From Zetaproteobacteria bacterium CG1_02_55_237 (GTDB taxonomy: Bacteria; Pseudomonadota; Zetaproteobacteria; Mariprofundales; Mariprofundaceae): a stretch of 63,252 bases of DNA. The position numbers were made by a program, and so were the translations under genes. Shown in pieces: positions 51,901 through 60,822 of this stretch (its first letter is position 1; the number at the start of each line of letters is the position of its first letter). The notes under the pieces are model-generated. The model ran no database searches. It saw only the letters and a list, made by a program, of their open reading frames with translations, and was not told the DNA's origin. The stretch lies in contig MNXA01000021.1 of the NCBI GenBank assembly GCA_001871195.1, positions 1 through 63,252 on the forward strand, read 5' to 3'.

Positions 51901-52560
51901 TGGCTGGTCGGTGGTGATGGCTGGGCCTACGATATCGGCTCATCTGGTCTGGATCATGCCCTGGCCACCGGGCGTAATATCAATGTGCTGGTGCTGGATA
52001 CCGAGGTTTATTCCAATACCGGCGGGCAGGCTTCGAAATCCACGCCAACCGCTGCCACAGCCAAATTTGCTGCCGCCGGCAAGCGTGTCGGCAAGAAGGA
52101 CCTGGCCTTGCAGGCCATCTCCTACGGCAATGTTTATGTGGCACGTGTCGCCATGGGGGCAAATCCGCAGCAGACGCTTCTGGCCATGCGTGAGGCTGAG
52201 GAATACGACGGCCCGTCGCTGATTCTTGCGTATAGTCACTGCATCGCCCACGGTATCGATATGACCCAGGGACTCACCCAGCAGGATCTGGCAGTAGCTA
52301 GCGGCTACTGGCCGCTGATCCGCTACAACCCTGCACTGCGACGCGCCGGCAAGAAGCCGTTCGTGCTGGATTCACCGGCTCCGCGCATCAAGCTGAAGGA
52401 ATACGCCTACAACGAAATGCGCTACAAGTCGATTCTGCGCACCAACCCGGAGGAAGCCGAACGCCTGATGACCCAGGCGCAGGCCACACTGGAGCGGCGC
52501 TGGAATACCTACGAGCACATGGCCACGCAGGAGTCTTCGGACTTCCAGCCAACCGGCTGA
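48967..52560 (+). CDS. nifJ: Pyruvate:ferredoxin (flavodoxin) oxidoreductase
   Basis: Encodes 1197 residues from ATG 48967 in an ATGA overlap with the GltD-like gene; fused single-chain form. Domains in order: pyrimidine-binding TPP domain (ISIYPITPSTDMAE), gamma domain, the ferredoxin domain (CIQCGNCSYVCPHSVI, CTGCELCVHACP) and the C-terminal pyrophosphate-binding TPP domain (GGDGWAYDIGSSGLDH, LDTEVYSNTGGQ). It interconverts pyruvate and acetyl-CoA with reduced ferredoxin and is oxygen-sensitive. The genome thus has both PDH and PFOR. A strong terminator follows. Confidence 0.95.
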   Translation: MSDTNSPVEQAQQVAMDGGTAVAHIAYRVSEVISIYPITPSTDMAELSDNWSSQKKPNIWGQVPDVIEMQSEGGAAGTAHGALQTGALTTTFTASQGLMLMLPNMYKIAGELTACVFHVAARSLAAQGLSIFGDHQDVMAARTTGFAMLASSSVQEAHDAALITHAATLEARIPFINFFDGFRTSHEINKIRLIPDAHIRAMIDDELVFAHRNRALNPSNPFIRGTAQNPDVYFQGRESVNSFYAATPEIVQGCMDRFAKLTGRQYHLFDYHGAPDAEHVIIIMGSGAETVCETIDVLNANGAKFGVLIVRLYRPFSAKHLIGALPASCKRIAVLDRTKEPGSGGEPLYLDVVTALVECVADGSFPQMPAIIGGRYGLSSKEFTPAMVKAIYAELAKDKSKNHFTIGINDDVTHSSLEYDPSFSIEPKSVTRALFFGLGSDGTVSANKNSIKIIGESTDLYCQGYFVYDSKKAGSHTISHLRFGPEPIHAPYLIESANFIACHKATFIDEVDMLDKAADGAVFLLNTPHSADEIWATLPLPVQQQMIEHHVHFYVIDASSVARDTGMRGRINTIMQTCFFALSGVLPREEAIAKIKTAIEKTYSKKGAEIVKQNFVAVDAALDHLHEVKIPQTADSLRGMHLPVPAAAPKFVQEVTGPMLAGHGDALPVSMLPVDGTYPSSTAKWEKRNISDFVPKWEPDTCIQCGNCSYVCPHSVIRAKFYHEDHLEKADEGFHSAPVSARGFPETRYTLQIYVEDCTGCELCVHACPALDPADPTRKAINMDDKAPLLEQEKKNIEFFETIPYNERANIDFSSVRGAQFLEPLFEFSGACSGCGETPYIRLLTQLFGPRLLVANATGCSSIFGGNLPATPWSKNADGKGPAWSNSLFEDNAEFGLGMRISADHQLAMAKQRLHEMGADYLDLEFIEALCNTDQHIGSEMHKQALRVKALKSKLAELDTPASRELLTVADHLLRRSVWLVGGDGWAYDIGSSGLDHALATGRNINVLVLDTEVYSNTGGQASKSTPTAATAKFAAAGKRVGKKDLALQAISYGNVYVARVAMGANPQQTLLAMREAEEYDGPSLILAYSHCIAHGIDMTQGLTQQDLAVASGYWPLIRYNPALRRAGKKPFVLDSPAPRIKLKEYAYNEMRYKSILRTNPEEAERLMTQAQATLERRWNTYEHMATQESSDFQPTG

Positions 52561-52590
52561 TGGCCTAGACAGGAAACACTGCAAACGAGG

Positions 52591-52620
52591 ATGCCCTGCT
52601 TGTCAGGGCATTTTTTTTTT
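52591..52620 (+). terminator. Rho-independent terminator of the PFOR operon
   Basis: Stem ATGCCCTG / CAGGGCAT with a five-base loop followed by ten T on the plus strand. Confidence 0.95.
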
Positions 52621-52623
52621 GTA

Positions 52624-53562
52624 TCAGCCTTCCAGAATCCGCAAAGCACCGGCCTTGTCGGCGGCCTCTACGGCAGACTCCCCCTCCTCCATGGCCTCCG
52701 TGGCGCGATCGAATTCCATCAGCCCCATATGCCCGAGATGCGGTTCAATCAGAACATCGGGCGGATTCCTGCTTAGGCGATTGCGGGTCAGAATGTCCTG
52801 CATGATGTCGATTGAGCCGACGACAACCTCGAACAAATTCGGCCGGCGCGGTGCATTGTCTGACAGCAGTCCGTTCTCGGGCAGCCATGCCTGCACCCGC
52901 TCTTTGAGCGGCGCCAACTCCTGGGTAATACGCTGAAAGAATTCGCTCTCGGGCAGATTGAGAGACAAGCGTGTTTCCCGGCCGGCGAAGCGCGCCTTGC
53001 GACCGGCCGGTTCACCATTGAGGTTAATTCCGATCACCACCTCGGCACCCAGTTCGCGACAAATGGATACCGGCACCGGATTAACCAGCCCCCCGTCCAC
53101 CAGCCAGCGATGGTCGCGACACACCGGTGCAAACAGACCCGGCAATGCCATGGAAGCTCGCACCGCCAGTGGTAAAGACCCGTTACGCAGGCACAACTCC
53201 TGCCCGCTATCCAGATCGGCGGCCACTGCTGCATAGGCCATCGGAAGAGATTCAATGGGCACATCCGACACAAAGGAATCCAGCTCTTGCATCAAACGAC
53301 TACCCTGAATCAAGCCGCCGCTGGTCAGGGAAAAATCCATCAGGCGCAACACCTGCCGGTTGGTGAGCTTCGCTGCCCATTCGGCAAGTCCGTCGAGATG
53401 CCCGCAGGCCAAAGCTGCACCAATCATGGCTCCCATCGACGAGCCGCAGACAACATGCGGCCGGATGCCGCGACGTTCGAGAGCCCGGATCACGCCGATA
53501 TGCCCCCAGCCGCGCGCCGCGCCACTACCCAAAGCCAGACCAATCCGTTTTTCTTTACGCAT
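52624..53562 (-). CDS. Patatin-like phospholipase (RssA-like)
   Basis: Encodes 312 residues from ATG 53562 (GGGG seven bases upstream). The patatin fold has LALGSGAARGWGHIGVI (oxyanion loop), the nucleophile in GSSMG (Ser42) and the dyad Asp in LVDGGLVNPVP. Members are serine lipases/esterases acting on lipids; RssA and NTE-like proteins are closest by motif. No signal peptide. Convergent with the PFOR operon. Confidence 0.9.
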   Translation of the reverse strand: MRKEKRIGLALGSGAARGWGHIGVIRALERRGIRPHVVCGSSMGAMIGAALACGHLDGLAEWAAKLTNRQVLRLMDFSLTSGGLIQGSRLMQELDSFVSDVPIESLPMAYAAVAADLDSGQELCLRNGSLPLAVRASMALPGLFAPVCRDHRWLVDGGLVNPVPVSICRELGAEVVIGINLNGEPAGRKARFAGRETRLSLNLPESEFFQRITQELAPLKERVQAWLPENGLLSDNAPRRPNLFEVVVGSIDIMQDILTRNRLSRNPPDVLIEPHLGHMGLMEFDRATEAMEEGESAVEAADKAGALRILEG

Positions 53563-53658
53563 GATGCACCCCAATGATTCGTATTATGGCACAAACAATG
53601 GGCTTGTTTCATTTCACATGGGGAGCAAGTAAGATGCGGCCGTCCGCAATATCCCAAC

Positions 53659-53735
<77 letters not shown>

Positions 53736-53898
53736 GTTTCTTTAAACTGACGATTAGCCTGCATGCCAGAAAATTCACCTGAAATCCTGCCAACACCAAA
53801 TTATTTATTCTCATATCCAATTGAGATATCTATATTTAGTGACCACGACCCCATAGCTTTCTACAGCACCAGCGTCGTGCCATACCCACGGGGAGAGT

Positions 53899-54687
53899 AT
53901 GAAATTCTTAACACTGGCATTCCGAATGACACTGACAGCATACTGCTTCGCGCAGTTTGCCATTCAGGTCCTTTGGCTTGGCAAACAAGTCATGCCTCAA
54001 ATCATGAGGTACCAGGGCCAAGTGTCTGAAAAGCGCAAACATGCGCTGTTTCATGCGCATAAACATGTTGTCATTTACCTGAATACGCTCACCAGACTCG
54101 GGCTGGTCTCATTCAGGTTTGTTGGCACCCCGATAAACGAGCCATCAGTCATTGTCGCCAACCATCCCTCTCTACTTGATTTTATTGTTTTGCTCAAAGA
54201 TTTCCCCAATGCCGTTTGCCTCTACAAATCAAAAACGCGCGATAATCCGATCCTTTCTAATTTCGTAAAGGTCGCGGGCTATATTGAAGGCATGGATGGA
54301 ACCAGAGAGGCCAGCAAACGAATTATCAATGAGTGTTGTCAGCGTCTGGATGAGGGTCATCATGTCATTGTTTTTGCTGAAGGCACAAGATCCAGGTCGA
54401 GCGTATCCATCGGTCGTTTCCACACGACCAGCTTCCTCGCTGCGTTTAAGTCCAACTGTGTCGTTCAACCTGTTGTGATCTACTGCGACCCTCTTTTTCT
54501 GGGTAAAAAACAGTCGTGGACGGAATTCTCCAGAGGGAGAAATCGAATGGTGATTGAGTATCAAGAACCAATCAGGGTCGCAGAACTGCCAAAGGAGTTA
54601 AGGTCAACAAAAGGCTTGGTTGACCATACCAGGGCAACGATAAAAAAACGCCTGCTGGAATTAAGCGTAGAAGAAAATAGTGCATAG
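53899..54687 (+). CDS. PlsC-like 1-acyl-sn-glycerol-phosphate acyltransferase
   Basis: Encodes 262 residues. The acyltransferase block has NHPSLLDFIVLL (the HxxxxD-type motif as NHPSLLD) and VFAEGTRSRS (motif III). An N-terminal hydrophobic segment suggests a membrane-anchored enzyme that transfers acyl chains from acyl-ACP or acyl-CoA. AT-richer than flanking genes. GGGGAG precedes the ATG. First gene of a plus-strand lipid or natural-product-like cluster. Confidence 0.85.
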   Translation: MKFLTLAFRMTLTAYCFAQFAIQVLWLGKQVMPQIMRYQGQVSEKRKHALFHAHKHVVIYLNTLTRLGLVSFRFVGTPINEPSVIVANHPSLLDFIVLLKDFPNAVCLYKSKTRDNPILSNFVKVAGYIEGMDGTREASKRIINECCQRLDEGHHVIVFAEGTRSRSSVSIGRFHTTSFLAAFKSNCVVQPVVIYCDPLFLGKKQSWTEFSRGRNRMVIEYQEPIRVAELPKELRSTKGLVDHTRATIKKRLLELSVEENSA

Positions 54688-54819
54688 AATATCGCCTTGC
54701 CTGAAAGTAAAACTCATTAGCCTCAAGCTTTATGCACAGAGCAGCTACTCTTTACAGAACATAGACAATAGACTCTGAGCTGTCCAAAACCATCACCAAG
54801 CCGCAACCGAGGGGGCATC

Positions 54820-55053
54820 ATGCATGATGAACTGAAAAGTTTTGTTTTCCGGGAGTTGGTCCATGTTCTCGATGAGACATCATTTTCCGGTGATGACGAT
54901 CTTCTGGAGGCAGGCCTGGACAGTATGGGCATTATGCGACTGGTGTTGTTTATCGAGGAGCGGTTCGGCGTCACGCTCCCGGACGAGGAAATCGAGCCGG
55001 ACAATATCCAGACGCTGAACCGGATCAGCAGTTGGATAGAGCGTCACCGCTAA
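54820..55053 (+). CDS. Discrete acyl/peptidyl carrier protein
   Basis: Encodes 77 residues. The phosphopantetheine attachment site is LLEAGLDSMGIMRLV with the modifiable Ser in DSM; helices and acidic surface (PDEEIEPDNIQ) are typical of discrete carriers. GAGGGGG precedes the ATG. A carrier outside the fab genes, next to adenylation and condensation-like genes, indicates a dedicated biosynthetic carrier. Confidence 0.9.
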   Translation: MHDELKSFVFRELVHVLDETSFSGDDDLLEAGLDSMGIMRLVLFIEERFGVTLPDEEIEPDNIQTLNRISSWIERHR

Positions 55054-55070
55054 AGACAGGATGCGCTGGT

Positions 55071-56351
55071 ATGCCCGGAGCCCTTAATACCGCAGATCAC
55101 TTTACCTTGATGATGGATCACGAGATCCGTCGTTCGGGCCTGGCTGGCAACATGTGTGCTCTTGTTTATGAACTGGAGAGCAGTCCCGATGTGGATGTGA
55201 TCAGTAGCCGGTGCAAAGCATTTATTGCACGCTTTCCCGATACGAATGTCAGGTTGAGGCAGAAAGGACGCCGCTACTATTGGGAGAGGAATGGCGACCC
55301 GAATCCAGCTGTGTTTTTTCGCCATTCAGCAAAGAGCAGGGATGAGGCTCTGGAGACAATAGGCAAGATCATCAATGTTACAACGCCTGCTGATGCTGTC
55401 GCTCCAATCGAATTCCATCTGGTCGAGATGGCTGAAAGAGCCTTCTTCATGATGCGCTGGTTTCATCCGATCTGCGATGCCAAGGGCGCAGAATTGGTTG
55501 TCTGGCATCTGCTTGGTGATGCAGAGCCATCGGATGGCGTGGATGCCTTCGGGCAACTCACGTCAAAATGGGGTTTGTGGAAAAAACTGGGGATGATATT
55601 CAGGGCCAAGCGCCATATCAGTGCCCTGGATAAAACTGCCAGCTCATTGCCAAAGACGATCGCCATTCAGGCGGACAGGCTGGACTTCCATATCGTACGT
55701 ATTGATGCCGAAACATCCAAAGTAATCATGGCGCGTGCCATGAAAGAAGCAGGGATGACCGGGATAGCGCTCTATTTTATCGGCTGCCTTATGCGTGCGC
55801 TGGAGAAGGCCGGCTGTGACGAGAAGGAGGGCTTCTGCGTTCCCTATGCGATGAATATGCGCAAGCGTAAAGCCCTGTTTCCGATGCTGGGCAATCAGGT
55901 CAGCTTCCTCTTTGCTCAGGCTAAGCTGGAAGAGGTGCGTGATCGCAAAAAACTTTTTCAGGCCCTTCGCGAGCAACACAAGGCGACGGTACGTTCAGGG
56001 CTGGATCATGCCCTGGTTCCCCTGATGCAGGCGGGCAGCTGGCTATCGCTGGAGAAATACGGGCGCATCATACGTAACACAGGGAAAGGACAGGAGCGTA
56101 GCTCTTTCTGGTTTTCATACACGGGCGAAGCCGATCCGAAAGTGAGCGAGATTGCCGGTGCGAAGGTGATGTCGATGTTCCAGCTCAGTCAGGTCACGGC
56201 CCCTCCTTCACTTGCCATACTGGTAAGTCAGTTCAACGGTTGCATCACATTGAGTTTTAACTATGTGTCCAGCCAGATCGACCGGCAGTGGCTTGAGTCC
56301 CTGACCGGAGCCATGTCTGCAGAGCTGAAGGGCGAGGAGACAGACACTTAA
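55071..56351 (+). CDS. Condensation-domain-like acyltransferase
   Basis: Encodes about 426 residues from ATG 55071. The overall pattern is that of NRPS condensation/chloramphenicol-acetyltransferase-like folds, with a degenerate active-site motif FHPICDAKGAE in place of HHxxxDG and a later YAMNMRKRKALFPMLGNQVSFLF (split here to keep it short) segment corresponding to the DFGWG-side region. The catalytic second His may be absent or shifted, so activity is uncertain. It is placed between the carrier and the adenylation enzyme, two bases from the latter, so it likely transfers the carrier-bound unit to an acceptor. Confidence 0.68.
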   Translation: MPGALNTADHFTLMMDHEIRRSGLAGNMCALVYELESSPDVDVISSRCKAFIARFPDTNVRLRQKGRRYYWERNGDPNPAVFFRHSAKSRDEALETIGKIINVTTPADAVAPIEFHLVEMAERAFFMMRWFHPICDAKGAELVVWHLLGDAEPSDGVDAFGQLTSKWGLWKKLGMIFRAKRHISALDKTASSLPKTIAIQADRLDFHIVRIDAETSKVIMARAMKEAGMTGIALYFIGCLMRALEKAGCDEKEGFCVPYAMNMRKRKALFPMLGNQVSFLFAQAKLEEVRDRKKLFQALREQHKATVRSGLDHALVPLMQAGSWLSLEKYGRIIRNTGKGQERSSFWFSYTGEADPKVSEIAGAKVMSMFQLSQVTAPPSLAILVSQFNGCITLSFNYVSSQIDRQWLESLTGAMSAELKGEETDT

Positions 56352-56352
56352 G

Positions 56353-57792
56353 ATGCTCGTTGCCGATCACTTGATAAAACAGCAAATGCACACCCCGGAT
56401 CGCATTGCCTTCAGCGAAAACGGCCGGGATACAACATATCGAAGCTTCTTCGTGAATGCAGGGCGCATCAGTCATGTTCTGCTGCATCACGGCGTGCGCC
56501 CCGGAGATCGGGTATGCCTGCTATTGTCGCGCGGCATTGATGCGGCTCAAGGCATCTACGGCATCCTTTTTGCCGGCGCCTGTTATGTGCCGCTGGATCC
56601 CCAGAACCCTGCATCCAGGCTCGCTTATATTATGGGCGATGTGCGGCCACGCTGCATCATCGGCATCGGGGCATGCCCTGAGTGGTGTGACGCATCTGTT
56701 GAATGGATCGATCTCAATAATCCGCAGTTGTTCGGAGATGAGCAGCATGGGGATATCGATGGGGTTTACCGCTCTTCCCCCGAAGATCTGGCGGCGATTC
56801 TCTATACCTCGGGTTCGACAGGAAACCCGAAGGGTGTATCGATCAGCTGTCGCGCCATTGATGCCTTTGTGTTCTGGTCGGCAACGACATTTGGTATCGG
56901 TAAGGAAGACCGGATTGCCAGCCTGGCCCCGTTTCACTTCGACCTGTCCCTGTTCGATTTGTTCACCGGCGTTTATTGCGGGGCACGAACCTGTTTCGTG
57001 CCGCAATCACTGACGCTGTCACCGAAAAAGCTCGTTGCCTGGTTCGATGAAGTGGCGATTACGAGTTGGTATACCGTTCCCTCAATACTCGGCTTTCTGG
57101 CCTTGCGCGGCGGACTGGCTCCCGGGCAGTTGCCTGCCATGAAGCGCATTCTTTTTGCCGGCGAGGTGTTCCCGCTTCCAGGCCTGATCAGGCTGGCACA
57201 GGCACTTCCTCATGTTGCGCTTTACAACCTGTTCGGGCCGACCGAAACAAATGTTTGCACCTTTTGGCCTGTGCAGCGATCAAGACTGGAGACACTGGAG
57301 TCCGTCCCGATTGGCGGGTCGGCTTGCGAAGCGGAACTCATGATCAGTGATTCGGGTGAGTTGTTGGTCAACGGCCCGTGCCTGATGAGTGGCTACTGGC
57401 AGGAAGGACATGTTCAGGCGCTGGATCACCCGTGGTATCACACGGGTGATCGGGTATCGCGTAACGATCATGATGAGCTTCTTTACCACGGGCGAATGGA
57501 CCGTATGATCAAATCGTCCGGGTATCGAATCGAACCCGCCGAGATCGAGGCCGTCATCAACCGTTTCGAAGCGGTGCGAGGTTCGGTGCTGGTTGGCGAG
57601 AGTGACCCCATCTGCGGTCAGCGACTGGTGGCCGTGGTGGCCGGCAAGAGTGTTGATCTGGAAGCCCTGCGGGCGTATTTGAAACAAAATCTTGTGGCCT
57701 ATATGCAGCCTTACCGCTTCGTGCAGTTGCAGGCGATACCGCTATTGACGAACGGCAAGGTGGATTACCGGGCTGTCGCAGGGATGATTTAG
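56353..57792 (+). CDS. Stand-alone adenylation enzyme (PltF-like amino-acid or acid:carrier ligase)
   Basis: Encodes 479 residues of the ANL superfamily. Core motifs are present: YTSGSTGNPKGVSIS (A3), LFGPTETNVCTFWPV (A5), YHTGDRV (A7) and GRMDRMIKSSGYRIEPAEIE (A8), with the catalytic Lys in LLTNGKVDYRA (A10). The WYTVPSILGFL and LFAGEVFPLPGLIRL segments resemble PltF-type ligases that load an amino acid onto a free-standing carrier. The amino acid cannot be named from sequence alone. Its start is one base after the upstream stop. Confidence 0.84.
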   Translation: MLVADHLIKQQMHTPDRIAFSENGRDTTYRSFFVNAGRISHVLLHHGVRPGDRVCLLLSRGIDAAQGIYGILFAGACYVPLDPQNPASRLAYIMGDVRPRCIIGIGACPEWCDASVEWIDLNNPQLFGDEQHGDIDGVYRSSPEDLAAILYTSGSTGNPKGVSISCRAIDAFVFWSATTFGIGKEDRIASLAPFHFDLSLFDLFTGVYCGARTCFVPQSLTLSPKKLVAWFDEVAITSWYTVPSILGFLALRGGLAPGQLPAMKRILFAGEVFPLPGLIRLAQALPHVALYNLFGPTETNVCTFWPVQRSRLETLESVPIGGSACEAELMISDSGELLVNGPCLMSGYWQEGHVQALDHPWYHTGDRVSRNDHDELLYHGRMDRMIKSSGYRIEPAEIEAVINRFEAVRGSVLVGESDPICGQRLVAVVAGKSVDLEALRAYLKQNLVAYMQPYRFVQLQAIPLLTNGKVDYRAVAGMI

Positions 57793-57801
57793 GAGGGTGT
57801 T

Positions 57802-58878
57802 TTGAGCAATCATTTTATTCCTGAGATAGGACCTGCTGTTGATCTCAGCATCAAAGAGGCAAAGCAGCGACTGAAACTGTGCGGGAAAGCGGGACTTTTC
57901 AGGCATGCCGTTTCCAATGAGTTCGGGGGACTGGGTGACAGTTTTGAAAAACTTTGTGGGGATCACGAACTGCTGGGAAGGGCAACGCGCGACCCGGGAT
58001 TGATCCTTGCCGCCAACGCGCATATCTGGGGCATTGTCTTTCCGCTGATCCGTTTCGGCAGCGACAGCCAGAAGCGGGAGTTGCTTCCCCGGCTTGTGAG
58101 TGGAGAGTTGATTGGTGGCCATGCCATCACTGAACCGCAGGCCGGTTCGGACACCCAAGCCATGCAGGCAAGCGCAGTGGCTACGGCCGACGGCTACCTG
58201 CTCAATGGCTGCAAACGCTATATCACCAATACCCCCATTGCCGATGTGCTGGTGGTTTATGCGAAGTACGAGGGGAAAATTTCGGCGTTCCTGGTTCGCC
58301 ATGACGATCCGGGTGTGAATTTTTCCGAAGGTCCTGTCGTGCAGGGCTGCGCTACAGCGACCATGGGCGACGTAATCATGTCAGATTGCCGGATTCCCTC
58401 TGACCGCCTGCTTGGCAAAGCGTGCTCGGGCAACATCATGATTCATTTGGCCCTGGAGCTTGAGCGTGCCTTCATTTTTTCCGGCATTGCCGGTGTGATG
58501 CAGTGGCAACTCGATGAGGTTGTGAGGTTTGCCAGAACACGGCAGGTGAAGGGTGCCCCCCTCTCCGATAATCAAGCGATCAGCCACCGCATTGCCGAAA
58601 TGAAACTACGCCTGGATACGGTGCGTATGTGGGTGGCCAAGTGCGCCGATCACTCTGACCGACGCAAACGCATTACGGTGGAGAGTGCGGCAACCAAATG
58701 GTATGCGAGTGAGGCATTCCTGAGTTCATGCCTTGATGCTGTTCAAATTCTGGGAACGAAGGGGCTGGAAGACGAGCATGCCGTTCTTGTTCAGGATGCG
58801 ATGGCAGGGCGGCTGTTTTCCGGCAGCACCGAGATTCAGAAGAATATTATTGCCGCCATGCTTGGCATGGGGAATTGA
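57802..58878 (+). CDS. Acyl-CoA-dehydrogenase-like flavoprotein (PltE-like)
   Basis: Encodes 358 residues from TTG 57802, supported by AGGAGG five bases upstream. The family signature GHAITEPQAGSDTQAM (FAD/substrate region) and ALELERAFIFSGIAG, with an ELER Glu in the place of the catalytic base, fit the acyl-CoA dehydrogenase fold; FSGSTEIQKNIIA is the C-terminal block. In PltE-type pathways such enzymes oxidise carrier-bound proline to pyrrole; next to an adenylation enzyme and carrier this function is likely here, though the substrate is unknown. Confidence 0.83.
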   Translation: MSNHFIPEIGPAVDLSIKEAKQRLKLCGKAGLFRHAVSNEFGGLGDSFEKLCGDHELLGRATRDPGLILAANAHIWGIVFPLIRFGSDSQKRELLPRLVSGELIGGHAITEPQAGSDTQAMQASAVATADGYLLNGCKRYITNTPIADVLVVYAKYEGKISAFLVRHDDPGVNFSEGPVVQGCATATMGDVIMSDCRIPSDRLLGKACSGNIMIHLALELERAFIFSGIAGVMQWQLDEVVRFARTRQVKGAPLSDNQAISHRIAEMKLRLDTVRMWVAKCADHSDRRKRITVESAATKWYASEAFLSSCLDAVQILGTKGLEDEHAVLVQDAMAGRLFSGSTEIQKNIIAAMLGMGN

Positions 58879-58890
58879 TTTGAAAATCCG

Positions 58891-59736
58891 ATGGCGCAGA
58901 TATTCTCAACAATGAGAATTCTGTTGGCCTTCCTGATCCTGGCTTGTGCTGTCCCCGCAGTTGCGGAAGAAATACCCAAGCCTCTCTGGGAGATCGGACT
59001 TGCAGGCGGCATCTTTACCATTCCCCAATATGTAGGCAGCGATCAGCGTTATACATTACCGCTTGGCTTGCCCTACCTCATCTATCGCGGAGAGATTCTG
59101 CGCGCCGATCGTGACGGCGTTCGCGGACGCCTGTTCGAAGCAGATGGGCTATCTCTGGATCTGAGTTTCTCATTCGGCTTGCCGGTAAGGAACAGCAATG
59201 ATGCGCGTCGGGGCATGCCTGCATTGCATCTGGTGGGTCAGGTCGGGCCAAAGTTGAACTGGATCATTGAACATCACGATGCGGACAAGCTGAGCCTGCA
59301 TCTTCCGTTGCGGATCGCTGCGGATACCAGCCAGACATTTCTCGGCTGGGTAGCCGAGCCGAGCCTGCGTTATGAACGTTACGATATTCTTCCCCGGATG
59401 GAAAAGCTCATCCTGCGCCTGGACGGAGGGCTGATGTACGCATCTAGGCGCTATAATCAATACTATTATGGCGTCGATCCGATCTATGCCACCACTACGC
59501 GGCCTGCTTACCGAGCCAGGCAAGGACTACACAGCTATTTCCTTGATACTTCGCTAAGTTATCAGTACGACGATGAGCTGAATGTCGGGCTCATGGTCAG
59601 CATGCGGACATTATCGGGCGGGGTAAACGCAGGCAGTCCGCTGGTGCGGAACAGGTTTTATCTTTCCGCCGGTCTTGGATTTACCTGGAGATTGTGGGCT
59701 TCTGAAGCGATGGTGCCGCCTGCAGATTCTCATTGA
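58891..59736 (+). CDS. MipA/OmpV-family outer-membrane protein
   Basis: Encodes up to 281 residues with a signal peptide (cleavage after VPAVA). Alternating beta strands typical of small barrels follow (GLAGGIFTIPQYVGSDQRYTLPLG, LPYLIYRGEILRADRDG, ending TWRLW). OmpV/MipA members include scaffolds for murein enzymes and porin-like proteins. ATG 58912 is an alternative start; neither has a clear ribosome binding site. Location within the cluster suggests a role in exporting or anchoring its product at the outer membrane. Confidence 0.8.
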   Translation: MAQIFSTMRILLAFLILACAVPAVAEEIPKPLWEIGLAGGIFTIPQYVGSDQRYTLPLGLPYLIYRGEILRADRDGVRGRLFEADGLSLDLSFSFGLPVRNSNDARRGMPALHLVGQVGPKLNWIIEHHDADKLSLHLPLRIAADTSQTFLGWVAEPSLRYERYDILPRMEKLILRLDGGLMYASRRYNQYYYGVDPIYATTTRPAYRARQGLHSYFLDTSLSYQYDDELNVGLMVSMRTLSGGVNAGSPLVRNRFYLSAGLGFTWRLWASEAMVPPADSH

Positions 59737-59984
59737 AAGCTCCGGACGATAACGCTCCGAAATCCCGAGCGTCCCGGGAGTGCACCGATGCCGGTTTGCG
59801 AACAACGCCGTGCTGCGCATGGCTTCCCGCCATATCCACTTCCGCAAGGACACACTGTTAAATGTCAGGGCTTGGGAAAACTTGCTTTCATTTTCCAATA
59901 TATCGATATTGCATGATATGGACGTCATCGTGGCACCGGGCGCCATTGTGGCACTGATCCCGGCAATTCTTCCCCGGCACTTGC

Positions 59985-60788
59985 ATGCGTAATGCGCGAT
60001 GGAAACCGTTGTTGCTGATTCGCGCAACGATCATCCTGCATTTATTGGCGGCAATCTTCGTCATGCTGGAACCTGCGCAATGGCGCTGGATGCTGGGCGC
60101 TGTTTTTGCCAATCACGCGCTGCTCGCCATGCTCGGACTGTGGCCGCGTAGCCACTGGCTGGGAGCGAACTGGACACGACTGCCGACTGCTGCCATAGCC
60201 AGAAATGAAGTCGCACTGACTATCGACGATGGCCCCGATCCTGTCGTTACACCGCAGGTCCTGGATATCCTTGATCGTTACGCTATCCGAGCGACCTTTT
60301 TCTGTATCGGTGAAAAAGTGGAGCGCTATCCGGACTTGTGCCGTGAAATTGTGCGCCGTGGTCATGCCGTTGAAAATCATAGCCAGCATCACCTCCACCA
60401 TTTTTCCCTGATGGGACCTTCTGCTATCACGCGTGAATTGCAGGCCGCTCAGGACACGCTCACTAGTATTACCGGCCAGCGCCCCCTGTTTTTTCGCGCA
60501 CCCGCCGGTTTGCGCAATCCCTTTCTTGATCCGGTACTCACTCGATTTGGTCTACAGCTCGCCAGCTGGTCGGCACGCGGTTTCGACACCCGGATCGGCG
60601 ATGCCGAACGCGTAAAAAGCAAACTGCTGCATGATCTGCGGGCGGGGGCCATATTGCTGATGCACGATGGCAATGCTGCGTGCACACCCGACGGCATTCC
60701 TGTGATTCTCGAAGCCCTCCCCGACATACTGGCCACAGTCAAAGCAGCTAGGCTGCATTTTGTCACCTTGCGTCAGGCCCTTTCATGA
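59985..60788 (+). CDS. Membrane polysaccharide deacetylase (NodB domain)
   Basis: Encodes 267 residues. Two hydrophobic helices (about 9-25 and 35-52) precede the NodB domain: TIDDGPDPVVTPQVLD (first catalytic/metal Asp), HSQHHLHHFS (metal His) and FRAPAGLRNPF. The carbohydrate-esterase family 4 removes acetyl groups from GlcNAc polymers or related glycolipids. The 248 bases upstream (59737-59984) hold only an unconvincing 70-codon frame. Its stop overlaps the start region of the next gene. Confidence 0.86.
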   Translation: MRNARWKPLLLIRATIILHLLAAIFVMLEPAQWRWMLGAVFANHALLAMLGLWPRSHWLGANWTRLPTAAIARNEVALTIDDGPDPVVTPQVLDILDRYAIRATFFCIGEKVERYPDLCREIVRRGHAVENHSQHHLHHFSLMGPSAITRELQAAQDTLTSITGQRPLFFRAPAGLRNPFLDPVLTRFGLQLASWSARGFDTRIGDAERVKSKLLHDLRAGAILLMHDGNAACTPDGIPVILEALPDILATVKAARLHFVTLRQALS

Positions 60789-60822
60789 CGGGTCATCTGC
60801 CGCATCTCATGGTGAAAAGGCC

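Noticed and set aside
53763-54029. 88-codon plus-strand ORF after the tRNA
   Set aside because: Overlaps the PlsC-like gene by 131 bases in another frame, lacks a ribosome binding site and has no recognisable composition of a real protein.
59780-59992. 70-codon plus-strand ORF before the deacetylase
   Set aside because: No ribosome binding site and no recognisable pattern; it may be the tail of a decayed gene, but I could not support that.
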